Source of the DNA: Candidatus Babelota bacterium
Lineage (GTDB): Bacteria > Babelota > Babeliae > Babelales > Vermiphilaceae
Length of the DNA stretch: 64,000 bases
Assembly: GCA_029262595.1 (NCBI GenBank)
Contig: JAJCZB010000031.1
Location: 1 to 64,000, forward strand
Direction: 5' to 3'
The notes under the pieces are model-generated. The model saw only the letters and a program-made list of their open reading frames with translations, ran no database searches and was not told where the DNA came from. Below are positions 34,535 through 42,619 of the stretch, one piece after another. The translations under genes and the position numbers were made by a program. Numbering within the stretch: position 1 is the first letter of the stretch; each line of letters begins with the position of its first letter.

Positions 34535-35532
34535 AGACAATTGCAGTATTGGGCGAGGGAGCATGGGGCACAGCGGTAGCAACACTTCTTGCGAATAATG
34601 GGCATACCGTAAAATTGTGGTGTTATCATAGTGAACTTGCTGCTCAAATAAATGAATCGCGGCGCAATGATCGATTTTTGCCGGGCATTATTTTGAATGA
34701 ACGCATTACGGCATGTGCTGATTTAAAGCAAGCGATTGGCGATTCTGATTGGGTGTTTGAAGCGATACCAGTAAAATTTTTGCGTGCACTTTTGAAAAAA
34801 GCCAAAACGTGTTATCGCTCTGAGCAGCGCTGGGTTTCTTTAAGTAAAGGCATCGAGCAAGAGACGCTTCTTTTTCCGACGCAGATATTTCAAGATGTGC
34901 TTGCATCAGATATTCAATGCTCAGTTTTTGCGGGGCCGAGTTTTGCGATGGATTTGGCGCGGAAAGATATTACGGCCGTTACGATTGCGGCTCCCGATTG
35001 TGATCTTGCGCAAGAACTACAGCAGTTGCTTGCTAACGATTATTTTCGCCCTTATATCTCAACCGACATGATTGGTGTGCAAGTTGGCTCTGCATTGAAG
35101 AACGTGATTGCGCTTGGCATGGGAATGCTTCAGGGGTCTGGTTATACCGATAATGCAAAAGCTTTTTTCTTTACGCGCGGATTGCATGAAATGGCAGAAC
35201 TTTCTCAAGCCTTGGGCGGCAAAAAAGAAACGGTATATGGTCTTTCGGGAGTTGGCGACTTGGCATTAACATCCATGGGGTCATTGAGTCGAAACTTACA
35301 AGTAGGCAAGCGATTAGGTGAAGGGCAGTCGTTGCAAGAAATTCTTGAGCAAACCGGATATATTCCCGAAGGGATTAATACGGTGGAATCAGTGCATCAA
35401 TTAATGCGCACGCATGGCGTGCAGCTGCTGATTTGCTCGGGAATTTATGACGTGATTTTTAAAGAGAAGTCTCTTAAAGATTTGATTAAAGAATTAATGC
35501 GGCAGCCATTGTCGTATGAGTGCGAGCAATAA
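34531..35532 (+). CDS. gpsA: Glycerol-3-phosphate dehydrogenase [NAD(P)+]
   Basis: A 333-residue enzyme reducing dihydroxyacetone phosphate to sn-glycerol 3-phosphate for phospholipid synthesis. An N-terminal Rossmann motif GEGAWGTAVATLLA (8-21) is followed by SKGIEQET, AGPSFAMDLA, the catalytic-region block VGSALKNVIALGMG and GLSGVGDLALT. The length is normal. It is the last gene of the uppS operon, followed by a strong bidirectional terminator. Confidence 0.95.
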   Translation: MKTIAVLGEGAWGTAVATLLANNGHTVKLWCYHSELAAQINESRRNDRFLPGIILNERITACADLKQAIGDSDWVFEAIPVKFLRALLKKAKTCYRSEQRWVSLSKGIEQETLLFPTQIFQDVLASDIQCSVFAGPSFAMDLARKDITAVTIAAPDCDLAQELQQLLANDYFRPYISTDMIGVQVGSALKNVIALGMGMLQGSGYTDNAKAFFFTRGLHEMAELSQALGGKKETVYGLSGVGDLALTSMGSLSRNLQVGKRLGEGQSLQEILEQTGYIPEGINTVESVHQLMRTHGVQLLICSGIYDVIFKEKSLKDLIKELMRQPLSYECEQ

Positions 35533-35564
35533 AAAAGAGCGGGCATCAAAACCCGCTCTTTTTT
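35532..35564. terminator. Bidirectional terminator between gpsA and the Cys-rich gene
   Basis: Stem AAAAAGAGCGGG / CCCGCTCTTTTT with an eight-base loop; A and T runs on both sides let it work for both converging genes. Confidence 0.9.
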
Positions 35565-35580
35565 TAAGACAGAAATTTAA

Positions 35581-36003
35581 TTAGTGACCGCAACCACAGC
35601 ATTTAGAGCATTTACCGCATTTGCTGCAGCTTCGTACTGCATCTTCGTCAGCAGTTTCAACTGATTTTGGTTTTCCACAGTTGCATTTTGTAGCTTCAGA
35701 ATCAGTACTTTCAGATTTTTTGCAGCAAGTACTGCAAGAAGAGCATGAGCTGCAGCTTGAGCATTTGCAGCAGCCGCTTCTCACTTCAGCGTCATCAGTA
35801 CTTTCAGACTTTTTGCAGCAAGTGCTGCAAGAAGAGCATGAGCTGCAGCTTGAGCATTTGCAGCAGCCGCTTCGTGTTTCTGCATCAGCAGAGCGAACTG
35901 CTCTGTCTACCATATCGCGCGCAAGCTCACGTGCTGCGTCAGCTTGTACTACGCCTGCAAAAGAGCTCAAGAATGCTGCACATAATACTGCATACTTTGT
36001 CAT
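35581..36003 (-). CDS. Secreted cysteine-rich repeat protein
   Basis: A 140-residue protein with a signal peptide (AVLCAAFLSSFAGVVQADA). The mature part carries two near-identical 31-residue repeats, each with a CCKCSSCSSCSSCSTCCKK core, then a third Cys-rich end (CNCGKP, CSKCGKCSKCCGCGH). About 28 cysteines in 120 residues suggest metal binding (metallothionein-like) or heavy disulfide bonding outside the cytoplasm. The DNA shows a matching 93-bp tandem duplication. No family is recognised. Confidence 0.7.
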   Translation of the reverse strand: MTKYAVLCAAFLSSFAGVVQADAARELARDMVDRAVRSADAETRSGCCKCSSCSSCSSCSTCCKKSESTDDAEVRSGCCKCSSCSSCSSCSTCCKKSESTDSEATKCNCGKPKSVETADEDAVRSCSKCGKCSKCCGCGH

Positions 36004-36082
36004 AACGACTCCTTAAATAGAAAACAATAAGTTTTGATACATAGTTAGTACTACGAAAGATTATAAAAAAAAGCAACCGAAG

Positions 36083-36877
36083 TTACTGATTAGCAGCTGG
36101 TATGACCCGGTAAAAAGAAAAAGGTGGATGCAGTTTATGCGCGTCTCGTTGCGTGCTATAGATTTGGTGGGGCGCTTTGATTGGGATGTTTCGTGCACGC
36201 AGCTCTTTTCTTAATTGTTGGGGGTTTTTAAAGAGAATTGCATCAAAGCCCATTGATCGAGCAACGCGGACATTGTCCCAATTATCATCTATAAAAAGAA
36301 CCGGAGTTTTATCCAGCTCAATAGCGTTATGCGCCAAATATTTTTCAAAAAAGCGTGCATCAGGTTTTTTAATAATTTCGCCGTTTTCAAATCCAGTAAC
36401 GATTGATTTTTTCAAATCCATTCGTTTAAAGAATGGAGCGACGTATGGATGTTTATTTGAATCGAGCAATCGGCGAAACGATGTTTCTCCTATATTAGAT
36501 CCTATGTGTTGCTCAACTCCCAAGGCATGCAGTTCTTGGACCAACTCTTTCATGCCGGGAATGGGGCGCTGTGCATTTGCGATGCTGATAATCAATTCAG
36601 CCAAATGGGGATTTCCATGCTTGAGTGCGGTTTTAATATATTCTTCGGATGACGTGTCTTGAAAAAGATGCTGTGCGCTTAGGGAGGCAAAGTCTTTGAG
36701 TAGTGGCCATGAAAAATGAGAAAAAACTTCTTTTAAATGTGGGAAGGTAAAAAAGGTAAGCGCTCGATCTTGCGTTTGCAAAAGCACACCATGTATATCC
36801 CAGAGAATAATTGGATTATCTGCGCGGCAGATTGAAGTGAATAATAAAAGACTTACTAAAATTTTTTTTATCGTCAT
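36083..36877 (-). CDS. Secreted HAD-like hydrolase with altered motif I
   Basis: The start is chosen at 36877, where the signal peptide begins (MTIKKILVSLLLFTSICRAD). The HAD fold is indicated by motif I ILWDIHGVLL (Asp27), a motif II region IGSNIGET, motif III IIKKPDARFF and motif IV VLFIDDNWDNV. In most HAD phosphatases motif I is DxDG; here the second Asp (general acid) is His29. This could change or abolish phosphatase activity. Export of a HAD protein by Sec is uncommon outside acid-phosphatase types. Unknown substrate. Confidence 0.75.
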   Translation of the reverse strand: MTIKKILVSLLLFTSICRADNPIILWDIHGVLLQTQDRALTFFTFPHLKEVFSHFSWPLLKDFASLSAQHLFQDTSSEEYIKTALKHGNPHLAELIISIANAQRPIPGMKELVQELHALGVEQHIGSNIGETSFRRLLDSNKHPYVAPFFKRMDLKKSIVTGFENGEIIKKPDARFFEKYLAHNAIELDKTPVLFIDDNWDNVRVARSMGFDAILFKNPQQLRKELRARNIPIKAPHQIYSTQRDAHKLHPPFSFYRVIPAANQ

Positions 36878-36987
36878 AAAAAACCCCTGTGTTTGCATAA
36901 GCGTAACACAGAGGCGTTTTTATCTAAAGTTATGCGTGCATAAAACCAGCACTGCAGTTTTGAGCGTATGTTTTTCAGAAGGTAAAA

Positions 36988-37377
36988 ACGGGCAAAATAG
37001 TAAGCCGGATTCTGTTGCTTATGAACATAAGCAGGCAACCATCTATCTAAGCGGCATACCCGCACGTTTAGCCGAAACAAACAATCGAACGTGCCTATTT
37101 TGCCTTGCTCCAGGTAGGGTTTGCCCATCGCGTACTATTACTAGTACGGATCGTGCGCTCTTACCGCACGTTTTCACCCTTACCCCTATTTATGCTTCTG
37201 CGAGCGCCTTTCGGATCAAGCAGACTGGTTGCGCGTTTTAGGGGCGGTTATTTTCTGTGGCACTTTCCATAGGGTTACCCCTTCCTTCGTTGCGTGACAG
37301 CTCCGAAGGTACCTTGTTTGTTTGGAGTCCGGACTTTCCTCTCACGCAAGCGTGAGCGATTGCCCCATTTTGCCCGT
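36988..37377 (-). ncRNA. rnpB: RNase P RNA (catalytic subunit), bacterial type
   Basis: Read on the minus strand the ends form a perfect P1 helix (ACGGGCAAAAT / ATTTTGCCCGT). The conserved GAGGAAAGTCCGGAC lies near the 5' end, ACAGAAAATAACCGCC in the middle, and GAATCCGGCTTACTATTTTG at the 3' end, all hallmarks of bacterial RNase P RNA. It trims the 5' ends of pre-tRNAs. Its first 36 bases overlap the end of an upstream open reading frame on the same strand. It is about 390 nt, normal for type A. Confidence 0.95.
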
Positions 37378-37794
37378 TTTCAATTTCAAAGAGAAAATCA
37401 TACATATCAGTATATTACCAAAAATAATGCCTATTGTATAGGGCGTCGAGGGGGTGGTTTCCAGCAGAAAAGGCCTCAGGATCAGCAAATCAACTATCAG
37501 GCAGAGTCCCGTGGCCAGAGCGGGATAGAGCTGGTGAGGAAAGATGTTTGGCCGGATTGCGGAGATGATGATACTTGCGGGAAGTACGCTTATGAGGGGC
37601 CACCATAGTGGGAGTCCCATTGTGAGGCTTGCGCTCATAAGAAGAAGAAATCCCCATATAATGTGCCCCCATGGGAATGGGCGTGCAAAAAGGCCAACCA
37701 TGAAAAGCGAGAGCACAAGAAAGCCTGCGGGATTATTGCTTGCAAAGAAGCTCCAGAGGTCAAAACAGAGTAATAAAAAAAAGGAAATATACAT
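37342..37794 (-). CDS. Small polytopic membrane protein, unknown (possibly MreD-like)
   Basis: A 150-residue, very hydrophobic protein with about five transmembrane segments and a short basic tail (KLKTGKMGQSLTLA). Size and hydropathy are like MreD or similar small envelope proteins, but I see no diagnostic motif and the call is weak. The last dozen codons run into the 5' end of rnpB, so the two may share a transcript and the RNA is then processed out. No good ribosome-binding site is evident upstream of the ATG. Confidence 0.45.
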   Translation of the reverse strand: MYISFFLLLCFDLWSFFASNNPAGFLVLSLFMVGLFARPFPWGHIIWGFLLLMSASLTMGLPLWWPLISVLPASIIISAIRPNIFPHQLYPALATGLCLIVDLLILRPFLLETTPSTPYTIGIIFGNILICMIFSLKLKTGKMGQSLTLA

Positions 37795-37927
37795 TTTTTT
37801 CTTTATTAATTGATAATTTTTAAATCTTTTTTTTCTCTGTTGATTGTATCTTGAATATACGCTATGTTCAATCCATTCGTTCTAAAGAGGAAAATAGTTG
37901 ATGATCGTTTACTAAGGAGTACGACAA

Positions 37928-38287
37928 ATGAAGAAAACATTTGCGTTTGCACTATTGCTTACATTGTGTTCAGGTTCTAGCGCTTTTGGGATGGATCAAT
38001 TCAACCGTGTTGTTGATGCTGTTGCGAAAGTTGCTGATACTGCATTAAGTTTGAAAAAAGCTCCGGGTGTGAGACACATGTTTCATGAGGGAACGCACAA
38101 GTCTGGCGCCAAGGCAGGAGAAAAGAAAGGGTTGCTGGGAGAGCATGCTCGCTATCCAAAAGCGATATTGTCTTTAGTTATGGTGTGGAGAGCATGGAAA
38201 AGTGAAACACTCAGAAGCTGCGCAAGCACTGTGGCTGCTCCGGTAAGAAGTCTTTGCACAGGATGCTGCAAAAAAAGCAAAAAATAA
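37928..38287 (+). CDS. Small secreted protein, unknown
   Basis: 119 residues with a signal peptide (FAFALLLTLCSGSSAFG), then a helical part (VVDAVAKVADTALSLKKA), a basic middle rich in Lys and His, and a C-terminal CTGCCKKSKK. An ATG behind a taaggagtacgacaa site gives a confident start. A strong terminator follows. No family is recognised. Confidence 0.65.
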   Translation: MKKTFAFALLLTLCSGSSAFGMDQFNRVVDAVAKVADTALSLKKAPGVRHMFHEGTHKSGAKAGEKKGLLGEHARYPKAILSLVMVWRAWKSETLRSCASTVAAPVRSLCTGCCKKSKK

Positions 38288-38311
38288 GCGCGTAAACAAG
38301 CACGCAGATTG

Positions 38312-38340
38312 AAGGGGAGCCAAGCGCTTCCCTTTTTTTT
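38312..38340 (+). terminator. Rho-independent terminator
   Basis: Stem AAGGGGAGC / GCTTCCCTT (one mismatch) with a short loop and an eight-T run, 25 bases after the small secreted gene. Confidence 0.85.
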
Positions 38341-38404
38341 ATCTGTTTTCGTAGTACTCTATGCAGCAACAACTATTTTCTAACTCACATAAAAGGGGCT
38401 GATT

Positions 38405-39268
38405 ATGATTACTTTTTCACATCGTTTTTTTTCTTGTGCACTAGCGCTCAGCTGCACTGCATCATTGTTTGGTGTCGCGCCAACGCGTGAAGAAAAAGAT
38501 TTACTGCGCCTTGCGCAAGAGCGGCGCCATCACGGCATTCGCGAAGTTGTTGATGATATTAAGCGTGGATGGGGAGTGATTGAATATTTTTTAAAAGATG
38601 TGAAGTTAAATGCGCGCGTGCATGCGTGCTTGGCGGAGCGTTGGCAGCAGGCGTATCGCTATAATGATTCTTCTGCGTATGCAAAGATTAGTGAGCGAGA
38701 TATTACTACGCTATTTGAGCAATTTTTACTCGAATTGCAGCCCGGTATCTCTTATTTTGATAAGCAACGTGCGCTTGATCGAGTTCGTAGAGATGCGCGT
38801 TCATTTGGCCGAGAAATTCAAAGTGAGTTTCGTGTAACGGTTGAAAAAGCGCAACGTATTATACTCGTTAATTTAAAAGATCATATTCCGCATAAAATGC
38901 ATCAAGAGATTCTTGAGGGCACTACGCACGTCTTAAAAGATGGTATTCGCTTTTTGCTCTATGTGATTTTGCAAAAGCATAACGGTGGATTTAATCGATA
39001 TGATGTGCGATTTATTAATGCAAAATTAGATATGCTGATCGCGCAATACGGCCAAGACTATCCGTATGCTTCACAAAGCATGTATGAAAGTTGGGCATTC
39101 TCTGTATTGCAAGATTTATTGTTTGCAGAGTGCTCAGTATGCATGGATCATAAAGCTGATCGCTATATGTCTTGCTGCAAGACTAAGAGCATTTGCAGAT
39201 CGTGCTATCATCGCGTATCTTCATGCCCGCTATGCCGTGCGCCTAAGCGGAGAAGCACTCGATCATAA
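38405..39268 (+). CDS. Secreted protein with C-terminal RING-like zinc finger
   Basis: A 287-residue protein with a signal peptide (FSCALALSCTASLFGV). The helical body (about 30-240) has no motif I recognise. The C-terminus has eight or nine Cys in RING order: Cys243-x2-Cys246, Cys257/258, Cys264-x2-Cys267, Cys274-x2-Cys277, in blocks CSVCMDH, SCCKTKSICRSC and SCPLCRAP. The usual His ligand is replaced by Cys, as in C4C4 RING fingers such as CNOT4. RING fingers recruit ubiquitin-conjugating enzymes in eukaryotes, so a secreted copy suggests an effector acting in a host cell. The ligase activity is inferred only. A strong terminator follows. Confidence 0.75.
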   Translation: MITFSHRFFSCALALSCTASLFGVAPTREEKDLLRLAQERRHHGIREVVDDIKRGWGVIEYFLKDVKLNARVHACLAERWQQAYRYNDSSAYAKISERDITTLFEQFLLELQPGISYFDKQRALDRVRRDARSFGREIQSEFRVTVEKAQRIILVNLKDHIPHKMHQEILEGTTHVLKDGIRFLLYVILQKHNGGFNRYDVRFINAKLDMLIAQYGQDYPYASQSMYESWAFSVLQDLLFAECSVCMDHKADRYMSCCKTKSICRSCYHRVSSCPLCRAPKRRSTRS

Positions 39269-39281
39269 AGATAGTGGCATT

Positions 39282-39317
39282 AAAAGAAAGCCCCGCTACA
39301 ATGCGGGGCTTTCTTTT
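39282..39317. terminator. Bidirectional terminator, 15-bp perfect stem
   Basis: AAAAGAAAGCCCCGC / GCGGGGCTTTCTTTT with a six-base loop between two converging genes. The stop codon of the minus-strand neighbour (39316-39318) overlaps its edge. Confidence 0.92.
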
Positions 39318-39575
39318 AATTACGACCAAAATATCTCAGTTCTGCAAAAGCTTGAGCCCTACAATGCCCGTAACTATTACCACGGGTTGCAAAGGCTTTC
39401 ATAATCAGCTCAGCAGTATGTTGTTTTTGTTGTTTAATTTTTCTTGCTGCACGTTCGAGACGCATCCGTCTCGCATAAGCGGCTGTTTTTTTTGACCTTT
39501 TGGCGCCATTTTTGCCGCATAGAGTCCGCTTGATATAAGCGCTAAACTAAGCGCAGATAATCGTATGATACTCAT
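39316..39575 (-). CDS. Small basic secreted protein, frame interrupted at an A8 tract
   Basis: The ATG at 39575 follows a GGAGG site and opens a signal peptide (IIRLSALSLALISSGLYA). Read straight, the frame stops at 39405 after a run of unusual residues. If one A is gained in the run of eight (39486-39493 on the plus strand) the frame continues as KTAAYARRMRLERAARK, then QQKQHTAELIMKAFATRGNS and on to a stop at 39316, just at the terminator. The shifted reading looks like a proper protein of about 86 residues. A frameshift mutation, slippage, phase variation or a sequencing error would each fit. Confidence 0.6.
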
Positions 39576-39657
39576 TGTAACCTCCATTAATAATGAATAT
39601 TTCTCTGTAGCTATGAGTATAGCAATAATTTCAATTTGTCACAAGCTGCGGTGAGGG

Positions 39658-39933
39658 TTAGCGTGCCCAGCGAGGTTGTTCGCGTAATCTCATCCACATT
39701 CCGCATCCTTGCATATGGCGCCCAGAAAACGCTCGGGCAATTACTACAGCCACAAGGCCTCGTGGAAGGTCTTCCCGTAATTGTCTTCGGGTTACACTTT
39801 TTTGGGGTTTGTCTCTGCGTGGAAATGCCGGAGAAGCTGGCGGTACCTTGGGCTCTCGTTTTCTTTTTTGGGCGTATCCTATATGAGCAGAAGCAAATAG
39901 TGTAATGGCTATGAGCCAATGATAGCGAGACAT
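39658..39933 (-). CDS. Small basic secreted protein, unknown
   Basis: 91 residues: ATG behind ttaaggaat, signal peptide (YHWLIAITLFASAHIGYAQ), then a strongly basic, Arg/Pro-rich chain ending LREQPRWAR. It shares loosely with its downstream neighbour the order AF-x-x-R, G-x-C, then LR near the C-terminus, so the two may be relatives. Another overlapping frame covers much of it but lacks a signal and good start. Confidence 0.5.
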   Translation of the reverse strand: MSRYHWLIAITLFASAHIGYAQKRKREPKVPPASPAFPRRDKPQKSVTRRQLREDLPRGLVAVVIARAFSGRHMQGCGMWMRLREQPRWAR

Positions 39934-39965
39934 AATAAATTCCTTAAGTGTAAGTGCATTGATGA

Positions 39966-41018
39966 TTATACGTTTAGTTTAATGGCTTTCTGCCTACTGA
40001 GCAATTTCCGTGTTATTACTTTTTGAAGGAGTTGTGTCGCTGAAGTATTGAGTGCCACGGTGCATAATTCAGGATGTTCTTTGCGCATAGCATGCGCATT
40101 AAAAAGTTGGTGCGTATTGTGTTTTGTGATTAATGGAAGAGTGACTATTGGCTTTGCAAAATACAATGCTTCAAAGAGGCTGCCTGCGCCGCTGCGACAA
40201 AAAATCACATCAGCCATTGCATAATAGGGAGTAATATTTTGCTCAAATGAAAATACATGGGCGGGAATGTGTGCACCATCGTATTTTTGTATAACAGCTT
40301 TTATATGCTTTCCTGCCTGATGAATTATCTGAATTTTTTCATGAAGTTCAGGTGATGCTGCAATGAATTGTGCCATGCACTCATTGATTTCTTGTGATCC
40401 TTGTGAGCCGCCTTGCACAAAGAGGGTGATGCGATCAGGAGTAAATTGAGCGATTTCTTTTTTTTCAATTGGTTCTGTAAATCGAATGGGGTATGCCGTG
40501 AGTTGGCATTCGTTGCGCGGGAATTGCATGCGCGTATCTGCAAAGCAGTGGCGTACGGTGCTTGCAAACCAAGAAAGAAAGAGCATCGTTTTTCCTGCGC
40601 GGGCATTCAGCTCAAAGAGTTCGATTGGGATTCGCAAAAGCCACCCTGCAATGCAGACGGGCAGTGCGACAATGCTACCCGTAGTAATAATACGTTCGGG
40701 GCGATGCGTGAGTAATTGCCAAAAACTTTTACATGTTGCCCATATAAGAGAGAGTGCCAAAAAAGGCAGCGTATACCATGCGCGGCTCTGTGCGATGGCC
40801 AATGGAATGTGCGTGATAGGATGCGAGTTACTTGCAATCAGTGCGCAGTCGAGTGGCTTGGTACTCGTGAAAAAAACGATCTCATGGTCGCGATAGTCGC
40901 GATTGGCAATTGTAAGGCACGGCAGTATGTGCCCTCCTGAATGGCCAGCCGCAAAACAAATATGTGCGTTAGGCTTTCTTCCATTGTTGAGCGAGTGTTG
41001 CGCATGTTTTGTGTTCAT
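39966..41018 (-). CDS. murG: UDP-GlcNAc:lipid I N-acetylglucosaminyltransferase
   Basis: About 350 residues, a GT-B glycosyltransferase that makes lipid II at the cytoplasmic face. Motifs: GHSGGHILPCL in the first glycine loop (family usually GGTGGH), VQGGSQGSQEIN (second domain loop), FCRSGAGSLFEALYFAKP and HNTHQLFNA. The C-terminus is normal for MurG. The start is taken at 41018; it lies 50 bases inside the end of the upstream TPR gene, and no later Met before the first motif is available. It looks divergent but complete. Confidence 0.85.
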   Translation of the reverse strand: MNTKHAQHSLNNGRKPNAHICFAAGHSGGHILPCLTIANRDYRDHEIVFFTSTKPLDCALIASNSHPITHIPLAIAQSRAWYTLPFLALSLIWATCKSFWQLLTHRPERIITTGSIVALPVCIAGWLLRIPIELFELNARAGKTMLFLSWFASTVRHCFADTRMQFPRNECQLTAYPIRFTEPIEKKEIAQFTPDRITLFVQGGSQGSQEINECMAQFIAASPELHEKIQIIHQAGKHIKAVIQKYDGAHIPAHVFSFEQNITPYYAMADVIFCRSGAGSLFEALYFAKPIVTLPLITKHNTHQLFNAHAMRKEHPELCTVALNTSATQLLQKVITRKLLSRQKAIKLNV

Positions 41019-42606
41019 AGGGTGTCCGTGCTGCTTGTTGTGCGCGCTCAATAGTAGTGCGTGCATCAGTAAGGTTGTTTAATTTTGCATATGTTTTTGC
41101 TAAGTGGATGTGCACTGAGCTATCGTCGGGCATTTTTTCTGAAAGTGGCTTGAGTAGCTTGAGTGCTTGTGCGTATTTTTTTTGCTTATAGAGTATCACG
41201 CCTTTTGTATCCAGAATATGTGGGTTGCCGGTGTCTAAGGCATACGCTTTTTTGAATAGTTCGTCTGCTTTTGAAAGATTATTTCCGTATGTGGCCAAGT
41301 AGTACGCGTGCAAATTCAGCGCTGGAGCAAATTGTGAATTGATGGTTTCAAGAATGGCGAGCGTTTTAAGCATCTGCGCATATTCTGATTGTTCATATTC
41401 AAGCGTAGCGATTTGAAAAAGTACGCGCGTTTTGATTCGCGGATCGTTTGTGAGCGCGAGAGCTTTTCTATTGTATTGCAAAGCGCTTTTTCCATTATCA
41501 GCGCGGCTATATAAATCAGCAAGATACAAATTGAGCACTAAGCTATTTGGTTGTCGTGATTGGAGCACGGTAAATGCATTAATGATTTTTTCAATGGGCG
41601 CCTTTGCGCGGGAAAGAAGATGCAATACTTGCGGCCACATGAGATTGTTTGGATCTGCGGCGCTCCATGATACGAGATTTTTAATTGCATCTGTGTATTC
41701 GTGCATTGCAGCCAGTATTTGTACTTTTAAAAGTCGCATTTGCGGATCAGTTTCATTGCTCGCCAAGCAGGCATCAATCTGCTGCAGTGCTGCTCGATAC
41801 TGTTTTTTTTCAAAGAGGAGTACCGCTTTTTCAATACACGGCCGATTGAGCACGACGACATTGCCATTTTTTTGTGACGCTTTTTGTTTGATTGCAAGCT
41901 GCATAAGGTGCTGTTCAATTTGTTTGTTCGGGCCGGTTAGCTCAAGGTATGAGCTAAATCCTTGCATTGCCTGATCAAGCTGGCCTGCTTGCTCTTCAAG
42001 CATTGCTTTTAAAAGCCACCCTTGCGGAAATCGAGGGTGCGCCTCAAGGCATTGCTGGAGAAAGGCGCGTGCATGCTTGAACTCTTTGAGCTGCATATAA
42101 ATTTGCCCTTTGAGGAAATAGAAAATGAAGTTATTTGGGCGACGCGGTGCATTGTTAAGATACGTATCAAGGAGCACGAGTGCATTTTTGTGCTCTTTGC
42201 GCTGTACCAATGTTTCGGCAGCATTAAAGACGATCTCGGTATGATCTTTAAATGCCTGACTGAGTTCTATGATGCGTTTATCGGCTTCATCTTTTTTGCC
42301 AACGTTTCGCAGAGCAGTAACAAATGTAAGCTGTACATCCGGATCTTTGGCAAATGTTTTTTCAAGCTTGGGCATGAGTTCGACGATTTTTTTATAATCT
42401 TTCGTATCAGCCAGGAAATGAAGATAGCCTTTATTGTTGAGTAACGAGTGATTGGCATCTGAAAAAATATGATTGTACCACTTTTTAGTTTCTTGCGTAT
42501 TGCCGCCAAATTGCTGATATTTTGCCCAGAAATAATTATGAAATGGATTGGCGAGTATGCTGCTGATTGCAAGTAATGGTATGAATGCGAGTAGTACTTT
42601 TTTCAT
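40969..42606 (-). CDS. Secreted tetratricopeptide (TPR) repeat protein
   Basis: A 545-residue protein with a signal peptide (VLLAFIPLLAISSILA), then repeated helical hairpins of TPR type through its length, for example HKNALVLLDTYLNNAPRRP, FKHARAFLQQCLEAHPRFP and YAQALKLLKPLSEKMPDDS. It probably works as a periplasmic scaffold for protein-protein contacts. It overlaps the murG start and follows the DciA-like gene by 13 bases, so the three genes may form one operon. Confidence 0.85.
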   Translation of the reverse strand: MKKVLLAFIPLLAISSILANPFHNYFWAKYQQFGGNTQETKKWYNHIFSDANHSLLNNKGYLHFLADTKDYKKIVELMPKLEKTFAKDPDVQLTFVTALRNVGKKDEADKRIIELSQAFKDHTEIVFNAAETLVQRKEHKNALVLLDTYLNNAPRRPNNFIFYFLKGQIYMQLKEFKHARAFLQQCLEAHPRFPQGWLLKAMLEEQAGQLDQAMQGFSSYLELTGPNKQIEQHLMQLAIKQKASQKNGNVVVLNRPCIEKAVLLFEKKQYRAALQQIDACLASNETDPQMRLLKVQILAAMHEYTDAIKNLVSWSAADPNNLMWPQVLHLLSRAKAPIEKIINAFTVLQSRQPNSLVLNLYLADLYSRADNGKSALQYNRKALALTNDPRIKTRVLFQIATLEYEQSEYAQMLKTLAILETINSQFAPALNLHAYYLATYGNNLSKADELFKKAYALDTGNPHILDTKGVILYKQKKYAQALKLLKPLSEKMPDDSSVHIHLAKTYAKLNNLTDARTTIERAQQAARTPYEHKTCATLAQQWKKA

Positions 42607-42619
42607 GGTTCCCCTCGTT

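Noticed and set aside
35621-36016. 131-codon plus-strand frame opposite the Cys-rich gene
   Set aside because: It mirrors the repeated TGC/AGC codons of the real gene. It lacks a ribosome-binding site, and the sense gene has a signal peptide and terminator.
36837-37608. Plus-strand frames across RNase P RNA
   Set aside because: They run antisense through a well-defined structural RNA and start without ribosome-binding sites.
39611-39919. 102-codon minus-strand frame overlapping the small basic secreted gene
   Set aside because: It lacks a signal sequence and ribosome-binding site; the 91-residue frame that starts at 39933 has both.
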